35,780 bases of DNA from Myxococcota bacterium (GTDB taxonomy: Bacteria > Myxococcota_A > Polyangia > Polyangiales > JANWZI01): positions 1-35,780 of the forward strand of contig JANWZI010000029.1 in the NCBI GenBank assembly GCA_025054695.1. The letters run 5' to 3'. The notes under the pieces are model-generated. The model ran no database searches and had not been told where the DNA came from. It saw only the letters and a program-made list of their open reading frames with translations. The position numbers were made by a program, and so were the translations under genes. This document shows, in pieces, positions 1 through 8,456 of the stretch; positions within the stretch are counted from its first letter, which is position 1; each line of letters opens with the position of its first letter.

Positions 1-1442
1 GGGGCGCCGAGCACGGCGCCCCGCACCGTCCGGCGCCGCCGCAGCCCCGACGCCTTCTCCTCGATCACCTCCACCTCGTCGCCCAACCCTTCTCCCTCGA
101 CCAGCTGACGCTCGACGGTCGTGTACGCAAGCGTGAGATTGTGCCGCTCGAAATTGTCGACGCAGTCGACGACGTGAAACTCCTTTTTCTCCGGCGCCCC
201 CGGTCCTCCCCTCGCACCCCGACCGATCATTTGCCAATACAATACGGGACTCAACGTGGGTCGCGCGAGAAGCACCGTCTTGATGTCCGGTACGTCGGTC
301 CCCTCGCTGAACACGTTGACGTTGGTGAGCACCTGGATCCGATTGCTACGAAACGCACCCACGATGCGTTCGCGCTCCGCCATGTTCATTCGCGAATGAA
401 CCACCGCGGCCTCGAACCCCCGCCGATGGAACGCCTTCGCGAGCTCCTCGGCGTGTCGGATTGTGCACGCGAAAACCAGCGTCTTGCCGAACGCCCGTGC
501 GCGTCGTGTCCAGTAGTCGACGATTTCCCGATTGCGCGCCCTGCTTTCCGCGATCTTGCGCAACGCTTGGCCGGTGAACTCGCCCTGCTCACGAATGGCA
601 TAGACGTCCGCCGAGCTCAGCTGCGCGGCCTCGTGCAACAGCAGGCGATGAAAGACGGGCTTGGCCAAAAAACCCTTGGCGATCAGCTCCCGCATCGAGA
701 TTTGGTACACGATGCGTCGGTCGAATAGCTCGTGAAGTGCGGCGGTTTCTTCGTCGGTCGCGCGAAACGGTGTCGCCGTCAAGCCGAGAAGCGGAGTTCC
801 CTTCTCTCGTAGGCTCGCGAGCTTCTCACGGGTTCGGAGGGCCTGCCCCCGATGGGCTTCGTCGATGACGACGAAATCGAAGTCTTTCGGCAGTTCCTTG
901 GATTCACCCCAGATCGAATGAAGCTTCTGCGCGGAGGCGAGGACGAAGTCGCCGTCGAGCGAGTCATGGCGCCCATGACAAAGCGACACCGAAAGGTCTC
1001 TCCTGACGTAGGCGAGCACGGATCGATCGGCGCTCAAATGTTCGTAGACTTGGTCAAGGAGATGCACGCGGTGCGCAATCCACAGGACCCGCTTGCCCCG
1101 CGAGAGCCAGTCCACGGCGAGGTAGTACAGGGCGGTCAGTGTCTTGCCGCCGCCGGTGGGTAGGACGAGCATGCCCGCCGGGGCCCGTCTCTTCGTCGGC
1201 CAGGGCGGAGCGAATGCCTCTCGAAGGGCACGCACCGCCTGGTCCTGAAAATCCGTGAGCAGGGGCCCGCGAAGGTTCCGGCGCGCGGGCAGGACACGAA
1301 AACTCGCTTCGGCGAGATCGGTCTCGATGGGACAGCCGTCATCGCGGTCGGAGTCCTTTTCGGAGTCGGCGTGCGTGCCGTAGGGGCTCCGGTCGCCGGG
1401 TAGTTCCTCGCGGCCGAGAGGAACGGTACGCTGACGATCCAT
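1..1442 (-). CDS. SF2 DEAD/DEAH-box helicase, 3' end outside window
   Basis: An ATP-dependent superfamily 2 nucleic-acid helicase/translocase of the SSL2 / type III restriction 'res' style. About 480 codons read openly on the minus strand and run off the left edge, so the C-terminus is missing. Visible motifs, in order: Walker A PTGGGKT near residue 100, motif II VIDEAHRG (DEAH) near residue 194, motif III-like LGLTATPFRA, then the second RecA-like domain with VHSRMNMAERERIV, NVNVFSEGTDVPD and motif VI YWQMIGRGARG near residue 405, followed by HVVDCVDNF. I chose the ATG at 1442; there is no clear ribosome-binding site, so a downstream start is possible. The gene is divergent from the protease gene at 1570. 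No methylase or nuclease domain is seen in the visible part, so a restriction role cannot be claimed. The helicase call is firm; the substrate is unknown. Confidence 0.93.
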   Translation of the reverse strand, partial: MDRQRTVPLGREELPGDRSPYGTHADSEKDSDRDDGCPIETDLAEASFRVLPARRNLRGPLLTDFQDQAVRALREAFAPPWPTKRRAPAGMLVLPTGGGKTLTALYYLAVDWLSRGKRVLWIAHRVHLLDQVYEHLSADRSVLAYVRRDLSVSLCHGRHDSLDGDFVLASAQKLHSIWGESKELPKDFDFVVIDEAHRGQALRTREKLASLREKGTPLLGLTATPFRATDEETAALHELFDRRIVYQISMRELIAKGFLAKPVFHRLLLHEAAQLSSADVYAIREQGEFTGQALRKIAESRARNREIVDYWTRRARAFGKTLVFACTIRHAEELAKAFHRRGFEAAVVHSRMNMAERERIVGAFRSNRIQVLTNVNVFSEGTDVPDIKTVLLARPTLSPVLYWQMIGRGARGGPGAPEKKEFHVVDCVDNFERHNLTLAYTTVERQLVEGEGLGDEVEVIEEKASGLRRRRTVRGAVLGA

Positions 1443-1452
1443 TCGAGCGGCA

Positions 1453-1482
1453 ATTCGAGGAAGAAGGGGGAACCGCTGTCAA
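1453..1482 (-). promoter_or_regulatory. Possible promoter of the helicase gene
   Basis: On the minus strand a perfect TTGACA (1482-1477) is followed after 18 bases by TCGAAT (1458-1453), which matches 4 of 6 positions of the -10 consensus. Transcription would begin only a few bases before the ATG at 1442, so the message would be almost leaderless. The -10 match is modest, so this is tentative. Confidence 0.3.
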
Positions 1483-1569
1483 GGGTGAGCGCGTGTGGAA
1501 ACGCATCGTCGATTACGAAAAGGTCGTGGTGCGTGGAGCCCGAGAGCGCGGCGCTCCCGAAGAAGGTGG

Positions 1570-2235
1570 ATGGCCGCCGCAAGCGTCGTTTGCGCGTTGG
1601 TCGCCGTCGGATGGGCGACCGAGGCAAAAAACCAAGCGCGACCCGACGTCGTCTCGACGTGGGTGATTTGGCTTCAACCCCTGGGTTCGTTCCCGCGCGC
1701 GTTGCTCGACCCGATCGCGGAGGCGGCGGCCGCGACGTTTGGTGCGGAGGTGCGGCGGGCGGACCCGGTTCCGTTGCCCGAGGAGGCCTATTACCCACCG
1801 CGCCGTCGCTATCGCGCGGAGAGGCTCCTCGTTTTTCTCGGTCGCATCGCGTCCGACGCGCCCCCGACGACCAAGATCCTCGGATTGACGAGCGTCGACA
1901 TCTCGACGACCAAGGGCCGCATCCACGATTGGGGCATCTTCGGGCTCGGCGAGCTCGGGGGTCGCGCGGCCGTGGTCTCGACGCACCGGCTGCGCCGACG
2001 CGCACGCGACGAGGCCCACCTACGCTTCCGCGTCGTGACAACGGCGATCCACGAGCTCGGACACGCGTTCGGCCTCCCCCACTGCGATGAGCCGCGCTGT
2101 GTGATGCGCGACGCCGAAGGCACCATCCGGACCGTCGACGAAAGCACCGGCACGTTGGGGCCCGTCTGCCGCGCCCGGCTCGAACGGCAGTTGGGCAGTG
2201 AACCGTCCGCGACGCAACCCCGCACGCCCCACTGA
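1570..2235 (+). CDS. Exported archaemetzincin-like zinc metalloprotease
   Basis: A 221-residue protein with the extended metzincin zinc-binding motif HELGHAFGLPHC followed by DEPRCVM, which is the archaemetzincin pattern HExxHxxGxxHCx4CxM: three His ligands, catalytic Glu and the Met-turn-like CVM. Family members normally end with a structural CxxC that binds a second zinc. Here that position reads CRAR, so the last Cys is missing. The chosen ATG lies just behind AGAAGGTGG and gives a hydrophobic N-terminus (MAAASVVCALVAVGWATEA) that looks like a signal peptide. A GTG at 1495 in the same frame would add 25 Arg-rich residues and is the main alternative. Archaemetzincins are usually cytosolic, so export would be unusual. 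It is divergent from the helicase and no partner gene is evident. Confidence 0.82.
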   Translation: MAAASVVCALVAVGWATEAKNQARPDVVSTWVIWLQPLGSFPRALLDPIAEAAAATFGAEVRRADPVPLPEEAYYPPRRRYRAERLLVFLGRIASDAPPTTKILGLTSVDISTTKGRIHDWGIFGLGELGGRAAVVSTHRLRRRARDEAHLRFRVVTTAIHELGHAFGLPHCDEPRCVMRDAEGTIRTVDESTGTLGPVCRARLERQLGSEPSATQPRTPH

Positions 2236-2492
2236 CGCGCCCACGTGGGACGGACGCCGGTGTCGTAGCCGCCCTTTCAGCCCAGGACCGAGTCCATGCC
2301 TGATTCCGACCGCAAGTTTTCCTCCCGGCTCCCGGCCGAGGCTCGGCTCGTCACATCCGACGGTTGCCCTCACGTCGCGGGATACCCCCACGACCGAGCA
2401 CCGGTCACCCCTACGCCCGCACGCAACGATCGCCCACCGCCGCTTCCCGAACCCATCCGTCCGATCGGTACGCGAGCAGCGCACAAAACGCT
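2236..2492. other. Intergenic space between convergent genes
   Basis: 257 bases separate the ends of the metalloprotease gene and the unknown membrane-anchored gene. I see no convincing ORF, terminator or tRNA. A short GAGTCC/GATTCC-like stretch near 2289-2310 may be a remnant of the hexamer repeat found elsewhere in the window, but it is too short to call. Confidence 0.4.
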
Positions 2493-3311
2493 TCACCCCG
2501 TCGGATTGAACCGACGCCCTTCGAGCCTCAGCTCGACTCGATAACGGGGACGTCCTGGCGCCTCCTCGCGGACGTGGACGCGACCCCGCGTCAGATCGAA
2601 GCGCACGGCCGGATCGCCGTCCGCGTGCGTGAACGCATCCTCGCCCCCGGTCACGGCCATCCCGTCGATCACGTCGCAGGGCGCGTAGCCCGCTTCGAGC
2701 GCGTCGTCCGGGTACAGCACGATTCCGTCGCACTGCACGCGGATGAGACAATTGTACGGGCCGGATCGCACGGGCAGCACGCGCAGATCGCATCGCGCGT
2801 CGGAACGCAGCGGCAGGTCGCCCTCGACGACGTCGATGCGCGCGCCGAAGGTGGTGGGCCAGAACGGCGGCGCGGCCCCGGCATCGGCGACGACGGAGGC
2901 GTACGAACGATGGAAGGCGCGCACCTGCGGGTCCTCGGTGCCGTCGGAACGCGTACCCCATGCGTCGTGCGAGGCCCGCGTGTCGTCCATCGACGATGCG
3001 ATGCCCCCGTCCGCGAGACGGCTCGCCGCCGCCCGGTCCCGGCGCCCGGAACCGTCTCCGATCCAGGGACGGCGGACCCGCGCACTCCGCGCGGAGCCAT
3101 TCGTGTCCTCGACATCCGCGCCCTCACCCCGAGCGAGCGACTCGCCCATGGGCCGCGTCCAGCTCCAGACGGCCAGACCGACGGCCGCCACCGCCGCCGT
3201 GACCGAAACGACGGCGCTCCAAATCCGGCTCCCTGCTCCCCGCTCGTCCCTCGGCACGCCCATGCCGTCCTTCGACGTACGAGAACGCGTGAAGGTTCCC
3301 CGAGCTTCCAT
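2493..3311 (-). CDS. Unknown membrane-anchored protein with a Cys-containing C-terminal domain
   Basis: A 272-residue protein I do not recognise. After a 29-residue charged N-terminus there is one clear membrane segment (IWSAVVSVTAAVAAVGLAVW, about residues 30-50), then about 75 polar low-complexity residues, then a compact domain from about residue 130 with four Cys (CDLRV, YNCLI, VQCDG, APCDV). The domain is rich in beta-type residues and should lie outside the cytoplasm if the anchor is N-in; that topology is inferred. The ATG at 3311 follows a GAGGGGG ribosome-binding site at short spacing. It is divergent from the zinc-ribbon/AgmX gene, with 122 bases between the two starts. No enzymatic motif is visible. 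Confidence 0.75.
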   Translation of the reverse strand: MEARGTFTRSRTSKDGMGVPRDERGAGSRIWSAVVSVTAAVAAVGLAVWSWTRPMGESLARGEGADVEDTNGSARSARVRRPWIGDGSGRRDRAAASRLADGGIASSMDDTRASHDAWGTRSDGTEDPQVRAFHRSYASVVADAGAAPPFWPTTFGARIDVVEGDLPLRSDARCDLRVLPVRSGPYNCLIRVQCDGIVLYPDDALEAGYAPCDVIDGMAVTGGEDAFTHADGDPAVRFDLTRGRVHVREEAPGRPRYRVELRLEGRRFNPTG

Positions 3312-3433
3312 TGCGCCCCCTCGGCATTTTCTGGGTCCGCCGGGGTCGACGAAAATCCGACGAATCGAATCGCCGCGTCATCCGTCGTATGCTTCGCACG
3401 CACCGCGCGCCGCGGTGCCGGAGGCCACCTGAC

Positions 3434-4582
3434 GTGTACTGTCAGTCCTGTGGGGCTCGCAACGCCGACGAGGCGCGTTTCTGCAACATGTGCGGCACGC
3501 GCATCGCGGCGCCCGGGACACCGGGCGGACCGCTGCGCGTCGGCGCCGCGAGCGGCACATCCGACGTGCGACCCGTGAACGTCTGGAGCGAAGGCGACGC
3601 AGCGAGCGCGGCGTCCACTCGTCCAAGCACGCTCGAGATGCAGGAAGCTGCCTCGCCCTTCGGCGGCGGGCCGTCGATGTCGAGCGTCTCGCTCCGCGGG
3701 ATCGGCGTACAGCCTCGCGGTCGGGTCTGGCTGCTTCTGGGGGGCGCGGCCATCGCGTCGGTCGCCCTGGGCGCGGTGGTCACCTACCTCGCGATGTCGC
3801 ATCGAGAAAAGACGGCCGTCGCTGCACGCAACGACGTGCCGCCGCCCGACTTCGACATCGGCACGCCCCTGCCCACGGGAGCCGACACGCCCGACGTCGA
3901 CTTCGTCTCGGGAGGCCCCCGTCCGGTGGGGGGTGGGCTCGTCCCACGAACCGTCGCCTCCGGCGGAGATGGCCAGGAAGCGAGGACGCGACCGGCCAGT
4001 CGCATGGAACCGCTCTCGCGTGAGGGCACCGCGCCGAGCTCGGCCGCGCGCACCGACCGAGCTCGGGGACAAGCTGGTGATTCCCGGCGGGAACGCGGCT
4101 CGATGGCTGCGTCGCGAGAGCGGGAGGGTGCCACGCCCGACCCGGGGCCCACGGACGGCCCGCGCGAAGAGGAGTCGTCGGCGACGGGAGCGGCTTCGGC
4201 GCAAGCTTCCCCGACCACGCCCACCGACGAGCCGGGCGAGTCCGGCGACGGCCCGTCGAGCCCGGACCAGGCGATGCCTCCCGATCGCGACCTGGTCCTC
4301 GAGATGTATGCGGGTCGCGTGCGCTACGTCATTCGCCGCTACTACGCGGTCCGCGCGCAGAGCTGCTTCGAGAGCGCGAGCCGCAACGACCTGGACATTC
4401 GCGGCACGGTGGTGATCGCGTTCACGATTGGCGCCGACGGCCATGTCACCGCCGCGAGCGTCGCCTCGAACACCACGGGCAACGAACCGCTCGGCCGATG
4501 TCTCGCGAGCGCCGTCCGACAGTGGCGGCTACCCGCGCCTCCCGGAGGCCCCGTCGATCTCGAGATGCCGTTCTCGCGCTGA
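3434..4582 (+). CDS. Zinc-ribbon, single-TM protein with AgmX/PglI-type (TonB-like) C-terminal domain
   Basis: A 382-residue protein with three parts. Residues 1-25 form a zinc ribbon (Cys 3, 6, 18, 21, in CQSC...CNMC). A membrane helix lies at about 95-120 (VWLLLGGAAIASVALGAVV). After a long Pro/Ser/Glu-rich periplasmic linker comes a C-terminal domain from about residue 285 (DLVLEMYAGRVRYVIRRYY ... VVIAFTIGADGHVTAASV ... LGRCLASAVRQWRLPAP), which matches the AgmX/PglI C-terminal, TonB-like domain known from myxobacterial gliding proteins. The start is the GTG at 3434, giving the usual zinc-ribbon beginning, with GGAGG at good spacing; upstream in-frame codons lack such support. By family logic it spans the inner membrane and reaches into the envelope. 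A motility or energy-transduction role is inference, as no motility gene is adjacent. Confidence 0.85.
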   Translation: MYCQSCGARNADEARFCNMCGTRIAAPGTPGGPLRVGAASGTSDVRPVNVWSEGDAASAASTRPSTLEMQEAASPFGGGPSMSSVSLRGIGVQPRGRVWLLLGGAAIASVALGAVVTYLAMSHREKTAVAARNDVPPPDFDIGTPLPTGADTPDVDFVSGGPRPVGGGLVPRTVASGGDGQEARTRPASRMEPLSREGTAPSSAARTDRARGQAGDSRRERGSMAASREREGATPDPGPTDGPREEESSATGAASAQASPTTPTDEPGESGDGPSSPDQAMPPDRDLVLEMYAGRVRYVIRRYYAVRAQSCFESASRNDLDIRGTVVIAFTIGADGHVTAASVASNTTGNEPLGRCLASAVRQWRLPAPPGGPVDLEMPFSR

Positions 4583-4637
4583 GCCACGACGGACGGCTCG
4601 GAAGATCACGTCCCCCTCGCCGGCGACGACGCGCGGC

Positions 4638-4653
4638 CCTCGAAACCACGAGG
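4638..4653. terminator. Weak hairpin between convergent genes
   Basis: CCTCG-aaacca-CGAGG forms a 5-bp stem with a 6-base loop in the 142-base space between the ends of the zinc-ribbon gene and the TIG lipoprotein gene. There is no U-tract on either strand, so a terminator role is only a possibility. Confidence 0.2.
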
Positions 4654-4724
4654 ATCACGCATTCGGCGGCACGGCCCGCTCGTGGAAAGGCCAGACGGAC
4701 CCGCGCCCCGCGGCCCTCCGTCCC

Positions 4725-5135
4725 TCAGTACGCGAGGTTGCCCATGCTCGTTCGTTCCGCCCCCGCGGCCTGTGCCTCCGTCAGGTATTCGAAGACACCC
4801 TGGCCATCGGCGCCCCGGATCTTCCAGCCCTGACCGCTGTCGGCGAGGACGGTCACGTCCACGCGCCCCGGCTGCTCGCGCGATGGAAGGACCACGAGCA
4901 GCGTCTCCGGGTCGATGATCGTGACGCTCGGTGCGCGCTTGTTGCCGAAGTACACCGTGTAGCCGATGTCGGTGCGCAGGTCGTATCCCTTGATCTGAAT
5001 CGGCCGCTCTCCCGCGATCGATCCGCTTCGCGGCTGGATGTCCACGATGCCCATCTCGCCGCCCCCACCCCCACAGCTCGATGCCATCGATCCCGTCACG
5101 AGGGCGAGCGCCAGCACCGACGTCCGTGCATCCAT
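4725..5135 (-). CDS. IPT/TIG-domain lipoprotein
   Basis: A 136-residue protein with a lipoprotein signal: MDARTSVLALALVTGSMASSC, then a Gly-run tether (CGGGGGEMG). The rest is a single IPT/TIG immunoglobulin-like fold: IVDIQPRSGSIAGERPIQIKG, VYFGNKRAP, LLVVLPSREQPGRVDVTVL. These features match IPT/TIG domains of surface and adhesion proteins. The ATG at 5135 is chosen because GGAGG lies six bases upstream and because it begins the signal peptide; earlier in-frame codons would bury the signal. It has its own promoter candidate. A structural or binding role at the cell surface is inferred; no enzymatic residues are seen. Confidence 0.82.
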   Translation of the reverse strand: MDARTSVLALALVTGSMASSCGGGGGEMGIVDIQPRSGSIAGERPIQIKGYDLRTDIGYTVYFGNKRAPSVTIIDPETLLVVLPSREQPGRVDVTVLADSGQGWKIRGADGQGVFEYLTEAQAAGAERTSMGNLAY

Positions 5136-5159
5136 GCCATGCCTCCGAACGAGGGATGG

Positions 5160-5189
5160 ACGATACGCATCGGCCGCGAAACACGTCAA
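5160..5189 (-). promoter_or_regulatory. Sigma-70-type promoter of the TIG lipoprotein
   Basis: On the minus strand TTGACG (5189-5184) and TATCGT (5165-5160) are 18 bases apart. The predicted start near 5153 gives a leader of about 18 bases that carries the GGAGG at 5146-5142. Two good boxes and a fitting leader make this one of the better promoter candidates in the window. Confidence 0.5.
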
Positions 5190-5294
5190 GACCGGTTCGC
5201 GTCGGTCGCCCAAACCTCTGCGGGATCTCGCGCGCTGGTGCAGCGCGCCGCCCGGCGCGGATCGCTACGCGGCGACGTCGGGCCGGCTGGCCGG

Positions 5295-5324
5295 TTGACA
5301 CGACCGTCGGCGGCTTTCCAGACT
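5295..5324 (+). promoter_or_regulatory. Promoter candidate for the receiver-DUF4388 gene
   Basis: A perfect TTGACA (5295-5300) is followed after 18 bases by CAGACT (5319-5324), similar to the TAGACG seen at the prs promoter. The leader to the GTG at 5363 would be about 30 bases. Confidence 0.42.
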
Positions 5325-5362
5325 CGGGGGCGAGGCGCCGTCTCGGGGGCGGCCGTCTTCTC

Positions 5363-8242
5363 GTGGCGAAGCAGACGGTTCTTCTCGTCGATCCGGACCC
5401 GCGCAGCCGGCGCGTGCTGGAGGTCAGCCTCCGCAAGGCCGGCTACAGCGTTACGACCGCAGCCGACGCCGAGCAGGCACTCGAACTGGCGGACTTGTCC
5501 GTCCCGGATCTGGTCGTCTCGGAAACCCGCCTGCCCGGCATGGATGGATTCGCGTTCGTCGACAGGCTGCGGCGTACGGAAGCGGCGGAGGCGTCGTTCA
5601 TGTTCCTGTCGAGCGACACCTCACTCGAGAGCAAGGTGCGCGGGCTGCAGCTCGGCGTCGAGTATCTGACCAAGCCCATCTACATCCGGGAGATTCTCAC
5701 TCGCGTCCAGCTCGAGCTGGGGCGAAAGCAGCGTGAAGGCATCGGCGCAGCCCGCACCTCGATGTCCGCCGCTCGATTCACCGGCACGCTCGCGGACATG
5801 AGCCTGCCCGACCTGCTCACGACGATCGACGTCTCGCGCAAAAGTGGAACGCTTTGGCTGGTGAGCGGCGCCGATCGCGGCACGCTCTGGTTCCGCGACG
5901 GGCAGCTGCTCGACGCGGAGACGGGCCGGCTTCGCGGCGAGGCAGCCATCTACCGGATGCTGGTCTGGAACGAGGGAAGCTTCGAGATCGTCTTCGGTCC
6001 CGTCGAGCGGGAGCGCCGCATCGAGGCGAGCACGCCGGCGGTGCTCATGGAGGGAATGCGGCGACTCGACGAGTGGGGCCGGTTGCTCGAACAGCTGCCC
6101 CCCCTCGACCACGTGTTCGACATCCACGGCGAGGAGCTGGCCGCGCGTCTGGCCGAGATCCCCGACGAAATCAATCCCATCCTTCGACAGCTCGACGGCC
6201 GTCGCTCGGTCATGCAGGTCGTCGACGCCGTCGGGGGCGACGACCTCGAGGTCCTGACGGTGATCTCGAAGCTCTATTTCGAGGGAATCGTCTACGATAC
6301 GGGCCGCATCGCCACGTCCGCTGCCCCGCGGAACGACGTCACGGAAGCCGAGCTACCGCCCCCGGACGAGGCGGAGGAGGCCGAGCTCGTACCCGCGACC
6401 GACTCATCCGTGCCGTCGCCATCGTTGCCGACCGACCCCGAGCGTGCGGATTCTGACGCCGGCGACGTGCTCGGCGCCGACGGCGTGCCCGTTCGTGCCA
6501 CATCCGACCCCGCCACCGGGGCACCACCCGGTCCGGATCGGGCGGTCTCGACGCGTGCTCGGGGCGATACGCCAATCCACGCGCACGGCACGGTGTCTGC
6601 TACCATCGGGAGCGCGCGGTACGACGAACCGGGCAGCGACGAGGACGACGGAGACCGGATGGGGAAGAAGGGCAAACGAAAGAATCGTCCCCAAGAGGCT
6701 CGCGGTCCGTCTCCCGTCGCGGCTCCGCCGCCGACGCCGGAGGCCACGCCGGCCCCCGAGTCGGGCGCCGCGAGCGACGAATCGGCAGCGACGTCACGCG
6801 ACGAGCGCACGGCGAGCGCGACTGCCGACAGCGCGGACGAGGTACGCGGGACGGGTGACCGTTCGCAGTTGGCGAGTACCGAGGCGCCGACGGGTACCGA
6901 CGAACGTCCGGCGCGCGAGACGCGAGGGCTCGTCGTCCGAGCCGAGTCGAACGTGATCCCGTTTCCCACCGAGCGCGTGGGGACTCCGTCGCACGCATCA
7001 CCGACGCCGGAGACGGCGCCGAAGACCTCGACCCTGATCGGAGTTCCCGTGGTCGCCGGACTCGCCGTCGAATCAAGCCCTGGGTCTGCCCGGCACGAGC
7101 TGGTACCGGCCGACGTGCCCGGAGAGCAGAGCCAAGCCGTCGAGCTCACCTCGAAGTCGATGACGACACCCACGCCGCCGACGCCGGCTGCCGAGCCGCC
7201 GACGACGGTTGGCGCGAGCCACGCCGAGTCGCACGACCAGCGCCGCGGCCGAGGCACCTCGCACACCACCTCGTCGCAGTCGATCCGAGCCATCGTCGCG
7301 TCGCCCTCGGGCGAGCACGCCGCCATCGGCGAGGAATTCTTCAGGACGCAGTCGTACCCGCCCTCGCCCGAAGACTGGTCGGATCTGAAGCGCGACGAGG
7401 AGCCGATGAGTCGCGAGTCGCGACGCGCGATGCGCTGGACGTTTGCGCTCGCGGCAGTGGGGCTGCTCGCCATCGGCGCCTACTGGGCCTACCAGAACGT
7501 GCTGTTGCCGAGGCCCGTCGACATCACCGCTCCGGCCATGCCGACGCTTCCTCACTTCAGCCCGACGCCCCCGCCGTCGGCCATCGCGCCGGAACCCGCG
7601 GGGACGGGAGTGCGACCGTCTGGCGAGTCCGCGGGCGCGGCGAGCGCACCGCATGCGGAGCCGCACGCGGCGACCGGTGGGACGGGACTCGAAGCGCCCG
7701 AGCCGCGAGCCGAACCGGACGTCGCGGAGCCGACGACGCCTCCCACTCCGAGCTCGAACACGGCCGGAGCGCCCGTCGAACCGGTGGCGGCTGTCGGCAG
7801 CGATCCGGGGGCACCGCCGCGGGCCCCGACGGGTGAGCCAGGGACCATGGAGCCACACGAGACGACGAGCACCGAGCCGACGCCTCCATCGCGCGGACCT
7901 GCCCAGGCGACGGGCGACTACGCGGCGCTGCTCGAAACGGCGCGACGGGCTCGCCGCCGGGATCAGGAAGCGGCCTATCGGGCCGCGCTCGCGGCCAACC
8001 CGGACGGCGTCGAGGCGCTCGCCGAGCTGGGGTTTCTGTTGCTCAATGCCGGACGCAACCGCGAAGCAGCCGAGTTAGCGGAGCGCGCCTCGAGCCTCGA
8101 TCCGACCAGCAGCCAGGCGTGGATTACGCTCGGCGCGGCCCGGCAGGCGCTCGGAGACCGCGCGGGCGCCCGACAGGCGTACGAGAACTGCGTGCAGCGG
8201 GGGCAGGGACGCTTCGTGCGAGACTGCCGACAAATGCTCTGA
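5363..8242 (+). CDS. Pseudo-receiver, DUF4388 (PATAN-type), transmembrane and TPR protein
   Basis: A 959-residue multidomain protein. Residues 4-120 are a response-regulator receiver (VLLVDPDPRSRR ... LPGMDGF ... YLTKPI, with Lys104 in place). The phospho-acceptor position is Glu54 (SETRLPG) and the second acidic-pocket residue is Pro11, so normal phosphorylation is unlikely. Residues about 139-245 are a DUF4388 domain (FTGTLADMSLPDLLTTIDVS, GTLWFRDGQLLDAETG), common in δ-proteobacterial signalling proteins. A helical region follows, then about 350 Pro/Glu/Thr/Ala-rich residues, one membrane helix near 690-712 (WTFALAAVGLLAIGAYWAY), a second low-complexity linker, and TPR-like repeats from about 852 to the end. 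The GTG at 5363 was chosen because it starts exactly at the receiver. The receiver half would be cytosolic and the TPR end extracytoplasmic. The output is unknown. Confidence 0.88.
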   Translation: MAKQTVLLVDPDPRSRRVLEVSLRKAGYSVTTAADAEQALELADLSVPDLVVSETRLPGMDGFAFVDRLRRTEAAEASFMFLSSDTSLESKVRGLQLGVEYLTKPIYIREILTRVQLELGRKQREGIGAARTSMSAARFTGTLADMSLPDLLTTIDVSRKSGTLWLVSGADRGTLWFRDGQLLDAETGRLRGEAAIYRMLVWNEGSFEIVFGPVERERRIEASTPAVLMEGMRRLDEWGRLLEQLPPLDHVFDIHGEELAARLAEIPDEINPILRQLDGRRSVMQVVDAVGGDDLEVLTVISKLYFEGIVYDTGRIATSAAPRNDVTEAELPPPDEAEEAELVPATDSSVPSPSLPTDPERADSDAGDVLGADGVPVRATSDPATGAPPGPDRAVSTRARGDTPIHAHGTVSATIGSARYDEPGSDEDDGDRMGKKGKRKNRPQEARGPSPVAAPPPTPEATPAPESGAASDESAATSRDERTASATADSADEVRGTGDRSQLASTEAPTGTDERPARETRGLVVRAESNVIPFPTERVGTPSHASPTPETAPKTSTLIGVPVVAGLAVESSPGSARHELVPADVPGEQSQAVELTSKSMTTPTPPTPAAEPPTTVGASHAESHDQRRGRGTSHTTSSQSIRAIVASPSGEHAAIGEEFFRTQSYPPSPEDWSDLKRDEEPMSRESRRAMRWTFALAAVGLLAIGAYWAYQNVLLPRPVDITAPAMPTLPHFSPTPPPSAIAPEPAGTGVRPSGESAGAASAPHAEPHAATGGTGLEAPEPRAEPDVAEPTTPPTPSSNTAGAPVEPVAAVGSDPGAPPRAPTGEPGTMEPHETTSTEPTPPSRGPAQATGDYAALLETARRARRRDQEAAYRAALAANPDGVEALAELGFLLLNAGRNREAAELAERASSLDPTSSQAWITLGAARQALGDRAGARQAYENCVQRGQGRFVRDCRQML

Positions 8243-8285
8243 CGGCGGTGGTCGGGGGCTTCGTTCCGCGGGTCCCACGGGCGCG

Positions 8286-8300
8286 GCTGCGTCTCGCAGC
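8286..8300. terminator. Perfect short hairpin after the receiver gene
   Basis: GCTGCG-TCT-CGCAGC is a perfect 6-bp stem with a 3-base loop, 44 bases after the stop at 8242 and just before the hexamer repeat. It lacks a U-tract, so intrinsic termination is uncertain; it may act as an RNA 3'-end block. Confidence 0.3.
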
Positions 8301-8322
8301 GGCGGCCACGGTGCTCGATCGC

Positions 8323-8400
8323 GATTCGGACTCGGTCTCGGGCTCAGTCTCGGTCTCGGTCTCGGGCTCGAACTCAGATTCGAGCCGGAGTCGGACTCGC
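8323..8400 (+). repeat. Degenerate GNCTCG hexamer repeat, locus 1
   Basis: About thirteen units of a 6-base tandem repeat whose plus strand reads GNCTCG (GATTCG, GACTCG, GTCTCG, GGCTCA ...). The variable second base is A, T or G here, while the other five positions are mostly constant; the last units drift out of phase. It lies between convergent genes, 80 bases after the receiver gene stop and 57 bases from the barrel gene stop. No frame of a perfect array contains a stop codon, which explains the Ser/Glu/Asp dipeptide ORFs it produces. Confidence 0.85.
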
Positions 8401-8456
8401 AACGTCGGTCACTTGACGGGGTCGGCGCCGCCAGGGCCGATCGGCGCGCGTCGCGC

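Noticed and set aside
1-1442. Helicase as part of a restriction or anti-phage system
   Set aside because: No methylase, nuclease or specificity gene is visible and the gene is cut by the window edge.
2289-2310. Eighth copy of the hexamer repeat
   Set aside because: Only three or four weakly matching units; cannot be told from chance in GC-rich DNA.
3311-3433. Longer form of the zinc-ribbon protein starting at 3311
   Set aside because: The extra 41 residues are Arg-rich and the GTG at 3434 has GGAGG at proper spacing directly before the conserved zinc ribbon.
2669-4444. 591-codon open frame on the minus strand across two real genes
   Set aside because: It is antisense to the zinc-ribbon/AgmX gene and out of frame with the membrane-anchored gene; composition is Arg-rich shadow.
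8323-8400. Repeat arrays as CRISPR
   Set aside because: The period is 6 bases with no spacers and there are no cas genes.
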